Below are positions 35,394-43,908 of a stretch of 48,240 nucleotides of DNA, piece after piece (positions within the stretch are counted from its first letter, which is position 1; each line of letters opens with the position of its first letter). A program made the position numbers and the translations under genes. The notes beneath the pieces were generated by a model. That model saw only the letters and a list, made by a program, of their open reading frames with translations. It was not told where the DNA came from and ran no database searches. This stretch comes from Acidimicrobiaceae bacterium (lineage in GTDB: Bacteria > Actinomycetota > Acidimicrobiia > Acidimicrobiales > RAAP-2), in contig PLHD01000029.1 in assembly GCA_003138815.1 (NCBI GenBank), forward strand, positions 13,316-61,555, read 5' to 3'.

Positions 35394-36250
35394 TGTCCAA
35401 TCGTGTGCCACACGGTGGACGTCTCGACGAAGGCACGCAGTCGTCGAAGCGATGTCGGGTCGTCGTGACGACCACGCGGACGCAGCACCCGCTTAATGGA
35501 GCCGGCCGCGACCTTGGCGAGGGCGTCGGCGGCGTCGCCCTCGACGCCCTCGAGGTCGATGCCGTCGATGTCCTCGTGCGACGCCAGGGTGGGGGTCAGT
35601 TCCTGGGTGAAACCCGTCACGATGTTGAGCACACCCGTCGGGAAATCCGACGTCGTGCTCATCTCACCGACCAGCAGCGCCGGCGTGGGGCGCAGCTGGC
35701 TCGCGAGCACGACCACCGTGTTGCCGACGCACAGCGGGGCCAGCACGCAGTCGACGAATCCCTCGAGCGAGGACTCCTGGGGGGCGACCACGCCCACGAC
35801 GCCGCTGGGCGTGGGCAGCGAGAAGTTGAAGAAGGGGCCGGCAACCGGATTGGCGCCGCCCAGCACCTGGGCGACCTTGTCGGTCCAGCCCGCGTACCAG
35901 ACCATACGGTCGACCGCCCTCGCCACCGTAACCTGGGCGGCTGCGGGCTTCAGCCCTTCGCTCAGCGCCACGTGCTCGGCGAGCTCGGCGCGGCGCGACT
36001 CGGCCATCTCGGCGAGGCGGTAGATGACCTGGCCGCGGTTGTAGGCGGTGGCGCTCCACCAGTTGGCCTGGGCGGCGCGGGCCGCCACGACGGCGGCGCG
36101 GACGTCCTTGCGCGATCCCTGGGCGACGTTGGCGAGGAACGCGCCGGCGGCCGTGGTGACCTCGTAGCTGCGCCCCGACTCCGAGCGCGCCAAGGCCCCG
36201 TCGATGAGGAGCTTGTAGGTCTTTCGGACCTCGACGTGGGAATCAGACAT
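35390..36250 (-). CDS. Catalytically incomplete ALDH-like protein (ALDH16 C-terminal-domain-like)
   Basis: A 286-residue protein with the N-terminal (coenzyme-binding) half of the aldehyde dehydrogenase fold: RKTYKLLIDGALARSESGRS, WYAGWTDKVAQVLGGANPVA and the GVVGVVAPQESSLEGFVDCV strand. It ends in an unrelated-looking tail (KRVLRPRGRHDDPTSLRRLR) without the catalytic Cys domain. This is the form of the second, inactive ALDH module of ALDH16 proteins. It overlaps the full-length ALDH by 8 bp and PNP by 4 bp. Together the two make about 774 residues, the size I recall for bacterial ALDH16. A structural partner role is inferred. Confidence 0.8.
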   Translation of the reverse strand: MSDSHVEVRKTYKLLIDGALARSESGRSYEVTTAAGAFLANVAQGSRKDVRAAVVAARAAQANWWSATAYNRGQVIYRLAEMAESRRAELAEHVALSEGLKPAAAQVTVARAVDRMVWYAGWTDKVAQVLGGANPVAGPFFNFSLPTPSGVVGVVAPQESSLEGFVDCVLAPLCVGNTVVVLASQLRPTPALLVGEMSTTSDFPTGVLNIVTGFTQELTPTLASHEDIDGIDLEGVEGDAADALAKVAAGSIKRVLRPRGRHDDPTSLRRLRAFVETSTVWHTIGQ

Positions 36251-37709
36251 TGAGGTACGCCTCCAGACCGTGGCGACCGCCCTCGCGGCCGAAACCCGAC
36301 TCGCGCACGCCGCCGAAGGGGCTGGTGGGGTCGAAGCGGTTGTAGGTGTTGGCCCAGACGACCCCCGCGCGCAGTCGCTGGGCGACCCAGAGGGTTCGGC
36401 TCCCCTTCTCGCTCCAGACGCCGCACGCCAGGCCGTAGTTCGTGTTGTTGGCCTTCGCGACCGCCTCCTCGGGCGTGCGGAAGGTCAGCACCGAGAGCAC
36501 GGGGCCGAAGATCTCCTCGCGGGCGATGCGGTGGGACTGGGTGACGTCAGCGAACACCGTGGGCGCGAACCAGTAGCCCTTGTCGGGCAGGGCGCACGAG
36601 CTCGTGTAGCGCGTCGCCCCCTCGCTCTCGCCGAATGCCGTCAGCTCCTTGATCCTCTCGAGCTGCGCCGCGGAGTTGATGGCGCCGACGTCGGTGTTCT
36701 TGTCCATCGGGTCGCCCACGCGCAGCTGCTCGACGCGGCGCACGAGGCGGCGCAGCACCTCATCGGCGATGGTCTCCTGGACCAGTAGCCGCGAGCCCGC
36801 GCAGCAGACGTGGCCCTGGTTGAAGAAGATGCCGTCGATGATTCCCTCGATCATCTCGTCCACGGGCGCGTCGTCGAAGACGATGTTGGCGCCGTTGCCG
36901 CCTAGTTCGAGGGTGAGGCGCTTGGTGGTCGTCGCGACCCGCTGCTGGATGAGCCGGCCGACCTCGGTGGACCCGGTGAAGGCGATCTTGTCGACACCGG
37001 GGTGCTCGACCAACGCGGATCCGGTCGAGCCGTCGCCGGTGATGATGTTCACGACGCCCTCGGGCAGTTCGGCCTGCTGGAGTATCTCGGCCAGGATCAG
37101 CGCCGAGAGGGGCGTCGTCTCGGCGGGCTTCAGGACGCAGGTATTGCCCGCCGCCAGCGCCGGAGCGAGCTTCCACGCCGCCATGAGCAGCGGGAAGTTC
37201 CACGGGATGATCTGGCCGCACACGCCGACGGGCCGGGGATCCGCGCCGAAGCCGGCGTGGTCCAGCTTGTCGGCCCAGCCGGCGTAGTAGAAGAAGTGCG
37301 CGGCGGCCAGCGGGATATCGACGTCGCGCGACTCGCGTATGGGCTTGCCGTTGTCCAGGGTCTCGACGACGGCGAGTTCCCGGGAGCGCTCCTGGATGAT
37401 GCGCGCGATGCGAAAGAGGTACTTCGCGCGCCGGGCGCCGGTGGTCTTGGACCACACGGTGTCGTAGGCCTTGCGCGCCGACGCGACGGCCCGGTCGACG
37501 TCCTCGGCACTCGCGTGGGCCACCGTCACCAGCGTCTCCTCGGTCGCCGGGTTCAGGCTGGCGAACTGCTCGTGCTGGGTCGGGTCGGTGAACTGGCCGT
37601 CGATGAAGAGCCCGTAGGCGCCCTTCAACTTCGCGATCTGGGCCGATTCCGGTGCCGGGTCGTAGTCCAACGAGCCCAGCTCGGAGTTGGCGAGATGATG
37701 CTGGGTCAT
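36243..37709 (-). CDS. NAD(P)-dependent aldehyde dehydrogenase (ALDH16 catalytic-domain-like)
   Basis: A 488-residue active aldehyde dehydrogenase. The nucleophile is Cys302 in FNQGHVCCAGSR and the general base Glu268 in LTLELGGNGAN, the same numbers as ALDH2. The cofactor region IIPWNFPLLMAAWKLAPALA and FTGSTEVGRLIQ are intact, and FDPTSPFGGVRESGFGREGG lies near the end. It starts one base after the deoC stop. DeoC releases acetaldehyde, so oxidation of acetaldehyde to acetate is the likely role (inference from context). Paired with the inactive ALDH-like protein encoded directly downstream. Confidence 0.92.
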   Translation of the reverse strand: MTQHHLANSELGSLDYDPAPESAQIAKLKGAYGLFIDGQFTDPTQHEQFASLNPATEETLVTVAHASAEDVDRAVASARKAYDTVWSKTTGARRAKYLFRIARIIQERSRELAVVETLDNGKPIRESRDVDIPLAAAHFFYYAGWADKLDHAGFGADPRPVGVCGQIIPWNFPLLMAAWKLAPALAAGNTCVLKPAETTPLSALILAEILQQAELPEGVVNIITGDGSTGSALVEHPGVDKIAFTGSTEVGRLIQQRVATTTKRLTLELGGNGANIVFDDAPVDEMIEGIIDGIFFNQGHVCCAGSRLLVQETIADEVLRRLVRRVEQLRVGDPMDKNTDVGAINSAAQLERIKELTAFGESEGATRYTSSCALPDKGYWFAPTVFADVTQSHRIAREEIFGPVLSVLTFRTPEEAVAKANNTNYGLACGVWSEKGSRTLWVAQRLRAGVVWANTYNRFDPTSPFGGVRESGFGREGGRHGLEAYLNV

Positions 37710-37710
37710 G

Positions 37711-38703
37711 TCAGTCCCCGCTGAATTCGTCGGGACGAACGTACGCCCCGCGCTGCTGCTTGAGGCGCTGCATCAAGAGGTCATTGAGCAGCGACGAGGC
37801 GCCGAACCGGAAGAGGTCGGGAGTCAGCCACGACGAGCCGGCGGTCTCGTTGACCAGCACCAGGTAGTGGATCGCGTCCTTGGAGTTGCGGATGCCGCCG
37901 GCGACCTTCACGCCGACGAGGTGCCCGGTCGACTCGGCGAAATCCCGTACGGCCTCGAGCATCACGAGCGCCACCGGCGTCGTCGCCGACACCACCACCT
38001 TGCCGGTGGAGGTCTTGATGAAGTCGGCTCCGCCGAGCATGGCGAGCCAGCTGGCGCGCCGGACGTTGTCGTACGTGACCAGTTCGCCGGTCTCCAGGAT
38101 CACCTTGAGTTGCGCCCGGCCGCACACCTCCTTCACGGCGACGATCTCGTCGAAGACCTGCCCGACGCGTCCCGAGAGGAAGGCCCCGCGATCGATCACC
38201 ATGTCGACCTCGTCCGCGCCGGCGTCCAGGGCGTCGGACACGTCGGCCAGCTTGACCCTCAGCGACGCGCGCCCCGACGGGAAGGCGGTCGCCACCGCGG
38301 CGACCTTCACCGAGGAGTCGCCCAGAACCGTTCGGGCCTGGGCCACGAGGTCGGCGTAGACGCACACCGCCGCGACCGACGGCACGCGGGGGTCGCGAGG
38401 ATCGGGCCGCATGGCCTTGGTGCACAGCGACACGATCCGCCCTGGGCTGTCCGCCCCTTCGAGCGCCGTCAGGTCGACCATCGAGATCGCCAGATCGAGC
38501 GCCGCGCGCTTCGTCGACCTCTTGATGGACCGGGTCGCGAGCTTGGCCGCCCGTGCCTCGGCGCCGACCGCGTCGACGCCGCAGAGGCCGGCCAGCAGGG
38601 CGCGAAGCTGCGCCTCTGACTCGACGGCGGGCATGGTGCTCGCATCGGGAATTACCACGCCACGGTCCTGCTCACCAACCAGGCGAAGAGGCGCAGTACT
38701 CAC
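37711..38703 (-). CDS. deoC: Deoxyribose-phosphate aldolase, long form
   Basis: A 330-residue class I aldolase cleaving deoxyribose 5-phosphate to glyceraldehyde 3-phosphate and acetaldehyde. The Schiff-base Lys lies in GGADFIKTSTGKVVV and the proton-relay Lys in LVGVKVAGGIRNSKDA; GADEVDMVIDRGAFLSGRVG is the family strand. It has about 70 extra N-terminal residues compared with the common 220-residue bacterial enzyme, so it resembles the eukaryotic/long form. GTG is used as start; TAGCGT ends seven bases before it and could make it nearly leaderless. It heads the five-gene minus operon deoC-ALDH-ALDH-like-punA-mutase. Confidence 0.93.
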   Translation of the reverse strand: MSTAPLRLVGEQDRGVVIPDASTMPAVESEAQLRALLAGLCGVDAVGAEARAAKLATRSIKRSTKRAALDLAISMVDLTALEGADSPGRIVSLCTKAMRPDPRDPRVPSVAAVCVYADLVAQARTVLGDSSVKVAAVATAFPSGRASLRVKLADVSDALDAGADEVDMVIDRGAFLSGRVGQVFDEIVAVKEVCGRAQLKVILETGELVTYDNVRRASWLAMLGGADFIKTSTGKVVVSATTPVALVMLEAVRDFAESTGHLVGVKVAGGIRNSKDAIHYLVLVNETAGSSWLTPDLFRFGASSLLNDLLMQRLKQQRGAYVRPDEFSGD

Positions 38704-38751
38704 CTGGATAACGCTAGCAACGAAGCGAAGACCCGGCCCACACGGGGCGGG

Positions 38752-39315
38752 TCAGGAGAACTCCGGCAGTTCGTGCGCCGCGAGGCGCTCGGCCAACGAA
38801 GGCGCCTGCGCGTCCTTGGCACTGACGATCGGCTCCGCGCTCACGCCCCACGCGACGCCTATCTGCGGGTCGAAGGGGTCGATCTCGAGTTCGAAGCCGG
38901 CGTTAAATCCCGACGAGAGCAGGTAGCAGAGCGCGGCGATCTCGCTGGTCACGCAGAACCCGTGCGCCACGCCCACGGGCAGGAGGACCGACCAGCCTTC
39001 ATCGGCGCTGAGGTGGACGATCTCGACCTGGCCAAAGGTCGCCGAGCCGACGCGGACGTCGACGATGACGTCGTCGAGTTCGCCGAACGCGCAGGTGACC
39101 ACTTTCGCCTGGCCCTCGGGCGCCAGCGAGTAGTGCAGCCCGCGCACCACGTTGCGCTTGGACATCGAGAGGTTGGCCTGCTGGGCCACGAAGTCCAGCC
39201 CGGCCGACGCGAAGTCCGCCCGTTTGAACCATTCGCGGAAGAACCCCCGCTCGTCGCCCCACACCGGCGACTCGAGCAGGAAGACCCCGGGGATGGAGAG
39301 TTCGTTGAGGTTCAC
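38752..39315 (-). CDS. rmlC: dTDP-4-dehydrorhamnose 3,5-epimerase
   Basis: A 187-residue cupin epimerase, step three of dTDP-L-rhamnose synthesis. Visible motifs are VFLLESPVWGDERGFFREWF, QANLSMSKRNVVRGLHYSLA with the catalytic His, VDVRVGSATFGQ, and LLPVGVAHGFCVTSE with YLLSSGF. The GTG at 39315 overlaps the rmlB stop by 4 bp (GTGA). The gene ends 48 bp before the deoC start. Confidence 0.92.
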   Translation of the reverse strand: MNLNELSIPGVFLLESPVWGDERGFFREWFKRADFASAGLDFVAQQANLSMSKRNVVRGLHYSLAPEGQAKVVTCAFGELDDVIVDVRVGSATFGQVEIVHLSADEGWSVLLPVGVAHGFCVTSEIAALCYLLSSGFNAGFELEIDPFDPQIGVAWGVSAEPIVSAKDAQAPSLAERLAAHELPEFS

Positions 39316-40286
39316 GGCCGCTCCTTCAGGGGCCGCCACCACGCCTCGTTCTCGCGGTACCACTCGACCGTCGCCTTCAGGCCGTCGTCGAAGTTCACCT
39401 GGGGCGAGTAACCGAGCTCGGTCTTGATCTTCGACCAGTCCACGCAGTAGCGCCGGTCGTGGCCGAGGCGGTCCGCCACGGGCTCGATCATGGACTCATC
39501 GGCCCCGCACAGCTCCAGCAGCCGCGTGGTCAACTCCTTGTTCGTGAGTTCCGTCCCGCCGCCGATGTTGTAAATTTCGCCCGCGCGGCCGCTCTCGAGC
39601 ACCGCCAGGACTCCCCGGCAGTGGTCGTCGACGTGCAGCCAGTCACGCACGTTGAGGCCATCGCCGTAGAGGGGGACCCTCAGGCCGTCGCTCAGGTTCG
39701 TCACGAAGAGCGGGATCACCTTCTCGGGGAACTGGCGGGGGCCGTAGTTGTTCGAGCAGCGCGTGACCATGACGGGCAACCCGAACGTGCGGTGGTACGC
39801 CAGGGCCGCCAGGTCGGAACCGGCCTTGGACGCGGAGTACGGCGAGTTGGGCTCGAGCACGTGGTCCTCGCTCCAGGCACCGCTGGCGATCGAGCCGTAG
39901 ACCTCGTCGGTCGAGACGTGCACGAAGCGCTCGACCCCGCCGGTGCGCGCGCTCTCGAGGAGCTGCTGGGTGCCGAGCACGTTCGTCTCGAAGAAGGTCC
40001 TCGCCCCGGTGATCGACCGATCAACGTGGCTCTCGGCGGCGAAGTGAACGACCGCGTGCGCTGCGCGCAACAGATCGTCGGTGACGGCGCCGTCGAGGAT
40101 CGAGGCTTCGACGAAGCGAACCCGTGAGTCGCCGAGCGCCTGGGTCATGTTCTCGCGCCGACCCGAGTACGTCAAGGCATCGAGGAGCACGATCTCGTCG
40201 TAGCCCAGCTCCTGGGCGCGTTCAAGGAAGATCTCGGTGAAGCGCGAACCGATGAATCCGGCCGCCCCAGTGATGACTGCGCGCAT
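39312..40286 (-). CDS. rmlB: dTDP-glucose 4,6-dehydratase
   Basis: A 324-residue extended short-chain dehydrogenase, step two of dTDP-rhamnose synthesis. The NAD motif is VITGAAGFIGSRFTEIFL; HFAAESHVDRSI, FVHVSTDEVYGS and the YxxxK site PYSASKAGSDLAALAYH are conserved, as is VTRCSNNYGPRQFPEKVIPL. The ATG at 40286 is aligned with the family start. It is divergent from rmlA with a 51-bp gap. Confidence 0.94.
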   Translation of the reverse strand: MRAVITGAAGFIGSRFTEIFLERAQELGYDEIVLLDALTYSGRRENMTQALGDSRVRFVEASILDGAVTDDLLRAAHAVVHFAAESHVDRSITGARTFFETNVLGTQQLLESARTGGVERFVHVSTDEVYGSIASGAWSEDHVLEPNSPYSASKAGSDLAALAYHRTFGLPVMVTRCSNNYGPRQFPEKVIPLFVTNLSDGLRVPLYGDGLNVRDWLHVDDHCRGVLAVLESGRAGEIYNIGGGTELTNKELTTRLLELCGADESMIEPVADRLGHDRRYCVDWSKIKTELGYSPQVNFDDGLKATVEWYRENEAWWRPLKERP

Positions 40287-40302
40287 GGAAATACCTTGGC
40301 CT

Positions 40303-40331
40303 TTGGGAAGGGATTGCTGGACTTCTATACT
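40303..40331 (+). promoter_or_regulatory. Promoter of leaderless rmlA
   Basis: TTGGGA at 40303-40308 and TATACT at 40326-40331 are 17 bases apart. Seven bases on from the -10 box is the G of the GTG at 40338, so the mRNA would be leaderless. It lies within the 51-bp gap to divergent rmlB. Confidence 0.7.
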
Positions 40332-40337
40332 AATGGA

Positions 40338-41120
40338 GTGAAGGGAATCATTCTGGCCGGAGGCAGCGGCACTCGCCTGTATCCCATCACCCGCGCCGTC
40401 TCCAAGCAATTGCTGCCGATCTACGACAAGCCAATGATCTACTACCCGCTGAGCACACTGATGCTGACGGGGCTGCGCGAGATCCTGCTCATCACGACCC
40501 CGCACGACCAGGACGCGTTCCAGCGCCTCCTCGGCGACGGCTCTCAGTTGGGGCTGCGGATCTCGTACGTAATCCAGGACGAGCCCAACGGGCTCGCCCA
40601 GGCGCTGATTCTCGGCGAGGAGTTCCTCGACGGCGACAAGTGCGCGCTGATCCTCGGCGACAACCTCTTCTACGGCCCCGGCCTGGGCACGCAGCTGCGC
40701 CGCAACGTCGACGTCGAGGGCGCGCTGATCTTCGCCTACCAGGTCAACGACCCCTCAGCCTACGGCGTCGTCGAGTTCGACCAGGATGGCGCGGTGCTTT
40801 CCATCGAAGAGAAGCCCGAGGTCGCCCGGAGCAGCTACGCGGTGCCCGGCATCTACTTCTACGACGAGAAGGCGTCCAAGCTCGCCCACCAGCTCACTCC
40901 GAGCGCGCGCGGCGAGTACGAGATCACCGCTCTGAACACCGCCTACCTCGAGCGTGGCGAGCTGCGCGTCGAGGTGCTGTCGCGGGCCACCACCTGGCTC
41001 GACACTGGCACCCACGAGTCCCTCTACGAGGCCGGAGGCCTGATCCGCACGCTCCAGCACCGCAGCGGCATGCGCATCGGCGACGTCGAGCAGATCGGCC
41101 GCGACCAGGGCTGGACCTAG
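40338..41120 (+). CDS. rmlA: Glucose-1-phosphate thymidylyltransferase, short C-terminus
   Basis: A 260-residue nucleotidyltransferase making dTDP-glucose, first step of dTDP-rhamnose synthesis. The N-terminal signature is GIILAGGSGTRLYPITRAVS KQ-type, here ending KQLLPIYDKPMIYYPLS. LILGDNLFYGPGLG is the metal loop, IEEKPEVARSSYAVPGIYF follows, and TTWLDTGTHESLYEAG is near the end. It stops at IGRDQGWT, about 30 residues before the usual C-terminus of RmlA; that region helps form the allosteric dimer in longer enzymes. The catalytic core is intact, so it is likely active. Confidence 0.9.
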   Translation: MKGIILAGGSGTRLYPITRAVSKQLLPIYDKPMIYYPLSTLMLTGLREILLITTPHDQDAFQRLLGDGSQLGLRISYVIQDEPNGLAQALILGEEFLDGDKCALILGDNLFYGPGLGTQLRRNVDVEGALIFAYQVNDPSAYGVVEFDQDGAVLSIEEKPEVARSSYAVPGIYFYDEKASKLAHQLTPSARGEYEITALNTAYLERGELRVEVLSRATTWLDTGTHESLYEAGGLIRTLQHRSGMRIGDVEQIGRDQGWT

Positions 41121-41145
41121 CGCCCTCGCCGCCGCGAACCGGGCC

Positions 41146-41161
41146 AGGGGCTCCGGCCCCT
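41146..41161 (+). terminator. GC-rich hairpin after rmlA
   Basis: A six-pair stem AGGGGC/GCCCCT with loop TCCG, 25 bp after the rmlA stop and 37 bp before bioY. No T-tract follows. Terminator role is likely by position only. Confidence 0.4.
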
Positions 41162-41197
41162 CGCCTAGGGTGTCCAGAGAAACGAACAGGAGAACCC

Positions 41198-41788
41198 ATG
41201 TCATCGGTAACAGTTGCAACCCAGCCCCGCCGCGTTCTGGCCGACGTCGTGCCCGGTACCCTTCTCGCCGACACGGCGTTGGTCGTCGGGGGCGCCGCTC
41301 TCGTCGGGGTGCTCGCCCAGATCACCATCCACCTCGGCTTCACCCCGGTGCCGGTCACCGGCCAGACGCTCGGCGTGCTGCTGTGCGGCTCGGCCCTGGG
41401 CTGGCGCCGAGCGAGCCTCTCGATGGGCCTCTACATCGCCGCCGGCCTGGCGGGCCTGCCCTGGTTCGCGGGGCACGCGAGCGGATACCCCGTCGCGACC
41501 TTCGGCTACCTGCTCGGCTTCGTCCTCGCCGGCTCGGTGCTCGGCTGGCTCGCCTCGCGCGGCAACGACCGCAACGTGATCCGTGCGGTGATGGCGATGG
41601 TCGTGGGCGAGCTCGGCGTCTACGCGATCGGCGTTCCCTGGCTCGCGGTGGACCTGCACGTCTCGTTGCTCAAGGCAGTCTCGCTCGGCATGACGCCGTT
41701 CATCATCGGCGACTGCATCAAGGCGGCGATCGCGGGCGTGGCGCTGCCATCGGCGTGGCGACTGGTCGACCGCACCGCGAAGCACTAG
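41198..41788 (+). CDS. bioY: Biotin transporter BioY (S component)
   Basis: A 196-residue membrane protein with about six helices, the substrate-capture subunit of an ECF-type biotin transporter. Family motifs are LGFTPVPVTGQTLGVLLCGS (biotin-contacting loop), GLYIAAGLAGLPWFAG, SGYPVATFGYLLGFVLAGSV and FIIGDCIKAAIAG near the C-terminus. AGGAGA precedes the ATG at 41198 at five to six bases. No EcfA/EcfT genes are adjacent, so it would work alone or with a shared module. Confidence 0.93.
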   Translation: MSSVTVATQPRRVLADVVPGTLLADTALVVGGAALVGVLAQITIHLGFTPVPVTGQTLGVLLCGSALGWRRASLSMGLYIAAGLAGLPWFAGHASGYPVATFGYLLGFVLAGSVLGWLASRGNDRNVIRAVMAMVVGELGVYAIGVPWLAVDLHVSLLKAVSLGMTPFIIGDCIKAAIAGVALPSAWRLVDRTAKH

Positions 41789-41847
41789 TCGTGGCGGCGG
41801 TCTAGCAATCACCGACATCTGGAACGCAGCGACGCACTTCGAACGGT

Positions 41848-42510
41848 TCAGATGATGAAGCCGAGACGCCTGGCCTGTTGCGCGTGGGCCAGGCGCTTGT
41901 GCGTGCGTAACGTTTCGCGGTCCATCTCCGCCATGGCCAGGGCAACCTCGATGGCCCGGTTCACGACGTCGAGCTCGCCGGCCGTGGATTCGACGATGCC
42001 CCGCGTCAATGCCTCGGGTCCGGAGAACCGGTGGGCCCGCAGCATCGCGTCAACGGCCGTGGCGCGCGGCAGCCGGTGAGTGAGGATCGAGAGGAGCTCC
42101 TCGTTGAGCGGCAGGCCGATCTCGGCCTCGTTCATGCACCAGTAGCCCCGGTCCTCGCGCATCACGCGGTAGTCGAAGGCGCACGAGAGCAGTGCGCCGC
42201 CGGCGAAGGTGTGACCGTTCAGCGCCGCCACCGTGTAGGCCGGGAACACCATCAAGCGCCCGATCGTGCGATTGAGTTCCGACAGCGTGGCGCCGAGCTC
42301 GGCGTGGTCGCTTCCGAAGCGACCGAGGTCCAGGCCGTTGCTGAAGAACTTGCCGGTGCCCGTCAGCACAAGTGCGAAGGGGCCCTCGAGCGTCTCGAGC
42401 TCGTCGAGGATCTCGTTGATCCGGGCCAGTGAGTCGAAGTTGATCCGGTTCTCGCCGTCGTTCCACGTCAGAACGGCCACGGCGTCGTCTCGCGTGAGGT
42501 TGATGTCCAT
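41848..42510 (-). CDS. Enoyl-CoA hydratase/isomerase family protein
   Basis: A 220-residue crotonase-fold protein. The oxyanion-hole regions are seen as LVLTGTGKFFSNGLDLGRFG and AALNGHTFAGGALLSCAFDY; WCMNEAEIGLPLNEELLSIL is the helix that holds the catalytic acid in isomerases. Length and pattern fit monofunctional delta3,delta2-enoyl-CoA isomerases better than hydratases (inference). ATG at 42510 is chosen over one four codons upstream because TATGCT, a possible -10 box, overlaps the latter. It is monocistronic and convergent with bioY. Confidence 0.82.
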   Translation of the reverse strand: MDINLTRDDAVAVLTWNDGENRINFDSLARINEILDELETLEGPFALVLTGTGKFFSNGLDLGRFGSDHAELGATLSELNRTIGRLMVFPAYTVAALNGHTFAGGALLSCAFDYRVMREDRGYWCMNEAEIGLPLNEELLSILTHRLPRATAVDAMLRAHRFSGPEALTRGIVESTAGELDVVNRAIEVALAMAEMDRETLRTHKRLAHAQQARRLGFII

Positions 42511-42531
42511 ACTCGCGAGCATACGGCGCGG

Positions 42532-43860
42532 TCAGTTGCTGATGTTCTGCACGCTCGTGAGGTCGAGGTACGACGCATCGACGGCAACAACCTGGAAGGT
42601 GGCCTGGGACGGCGACGCATCCACGATGGTGCCCGTGTACACGTACACCGGCAGCAGCTTCGACGTCGAGTCGGACATCGTGAAGAACCCGTACTTCGTG
42701 GACACGCCGGTGAGGTCGACGACCGTGGGCGTCACCGTCGTGACGGTCGTCGGCGAGGTGCTGGTCCCTGCCGGCGGAGTCCTCGTCGTAGGGTTCGCGA
42801 CGGTCGTGGGCGGGGAGCCCGAGGTCACCGGCGCGGAGCCGACCGAAGTCGATGGAACCGTCGTCGTGACCTCATGCCCGTTCCCGGGCGACGGAACCTG
42901 GTCGCCCGGAGGTGCCGATCCCGACGCGCCGGAACCCGAGCCGGCCGCGACCCAGCCCACGGAGATGCTCGCCAGACCCAGTTGCGGGGTGATCTCCCCG
43001 ACGCCCGCCGCGGGCGACACCGTCGGATAACTCGCGGACGACCGCACGGAGAAGTCCTCGCCGGTGGCGCTCAACAGCGTGCCGTCGCTGGCGAACATGA
43101 AGTCGTAACCCAGGTCCGTCGGCTCGCCCGCGACCATGATCGGCACCGTCACCGTCGTGGGGCCGCCGGGGGCCCCCGGCACGGGCACGACCGTGGCGAC
43201 GCCCAGGTCGAGACTGCCCATCTGCTGAGCGAGCGAGAAGGCGAGCGCCTCGAGCGACGCCACCGGTGCCGGCGAACCTTGCGAGGCCGCCGGAGACGAG
43301 TTGTCGCTGATCTGCCACCAGGCGTACCCGCTGTTCTTCGAGAGCGTGCCCGAGTACTTGGGCCCGCTTGACGTCAAGGTCTGACCGTGGTCGTGCGAGA
43401 CGGCGGTGCCGATATCGACCTTCAAGACGCCGGCCGCGTGCACCAAGGTGGCGACGCCGTCGCTCGGCGCCTGCATCGTGTAGACGGTGGCGGTGCCGGC
43501 CTGGCTGGAGAAGCCGCCGGCTCCGTTGAACTCGTAGTTCATCGCGGGAATCATGACCATGCGCGTCGGGGTCGCGGCGGCGGCGTACTTGCCCAGCGCA
43601 GGGTGCGTGCTGGCGGCGGCGAAGCCGAGGACCGGCAGCGAGGAGCCGACGGTGTCGATCGCGGCGATGCCGAGCGCAGTGAGCAGGCTGGCGGCGGCGA
43701 CCGATCCGGCCATCCTCAACTTGAAGGCGCGCAGGCCCGCCGCCGGCTTGCCCAGCGGCGTCGCCACGACGCGATCGATCATTGTCGAATAGTCGGCGGG
43801 CGCGTAAGGACCGGAGGGCGAGGGGTCGCTCCCGATCAGTCGCTCTTCAATTGACTTCAT
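42532..43860 (-). CDS. Membrane-anchored extracytoplasmic protein, probable anti-sigma partner
   Basis: A 442-residue protein of no family I recognise. Residues 1-50 are cytoplasmic, followed by one transmembrane helix (about 50-68: AGSVAAASLLTALGIAAIDT). The extracytoplasmic part is Ser/Gly/Thr-rich, with a long Pro/Thr/Ser linker (about 310-378; e.g. SVGSAPVTSGSPPTTVANPT), and a small C-terminal beta domain (KYGFFTMSDSTSKLLPVYVY). AAGGAG precedes the ATG. It lies 48 bp after an ECF sigma factor on the same strand, which suggests an anti-sigma or sensor role, but no zinc-binding HxxxCxxC motif is present in the short cytoplasmic part. Confidence 0.7.
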   Translation of the reverse strand: MKSIEERLIGSDPSPSGPYAPADYSTMIDRVVATPLGKPAAGLRAFKLRMAGSVAAASLLTALGIAAIDTVGSSLPVLGFAAASTHPALGKYAAAATPTRMVMIPAMNYEFNGAGGFSSQAGTATVYTMQAPSDGVATLVHAAGVLKVDIGTAVSHDHGQTLTSSGPKYSGTLSKNSGYAWWQISDNSSPAASQGSPAPVASLEALAFSLAQQMGSLDLGVATVVPVPGAPGGPTTVTVPIMVAGEPTDLGYDFMFASDGTLLSATGEDFSVRSSASYPTVSPAAGVGEITPQLGLASISVGWVAAGSGSGASGSAPPGDQVPSPGNGHEVTTTVPSTSVGSAPVTSGSPPTTVANPTTRTPPAGTSTSPTTVTTVTPTVVDLTGVSTKYGFFTMSDSTSKLLPVYVYTGTIVDASPSQATFQVVAVDASYLDLTSVQNISN

Positions 43861-43908
43861 CCCCGCTCCTTTCCGATACTTGGTTCATGTCCGCCGCCGC
43901 AGAAACTT

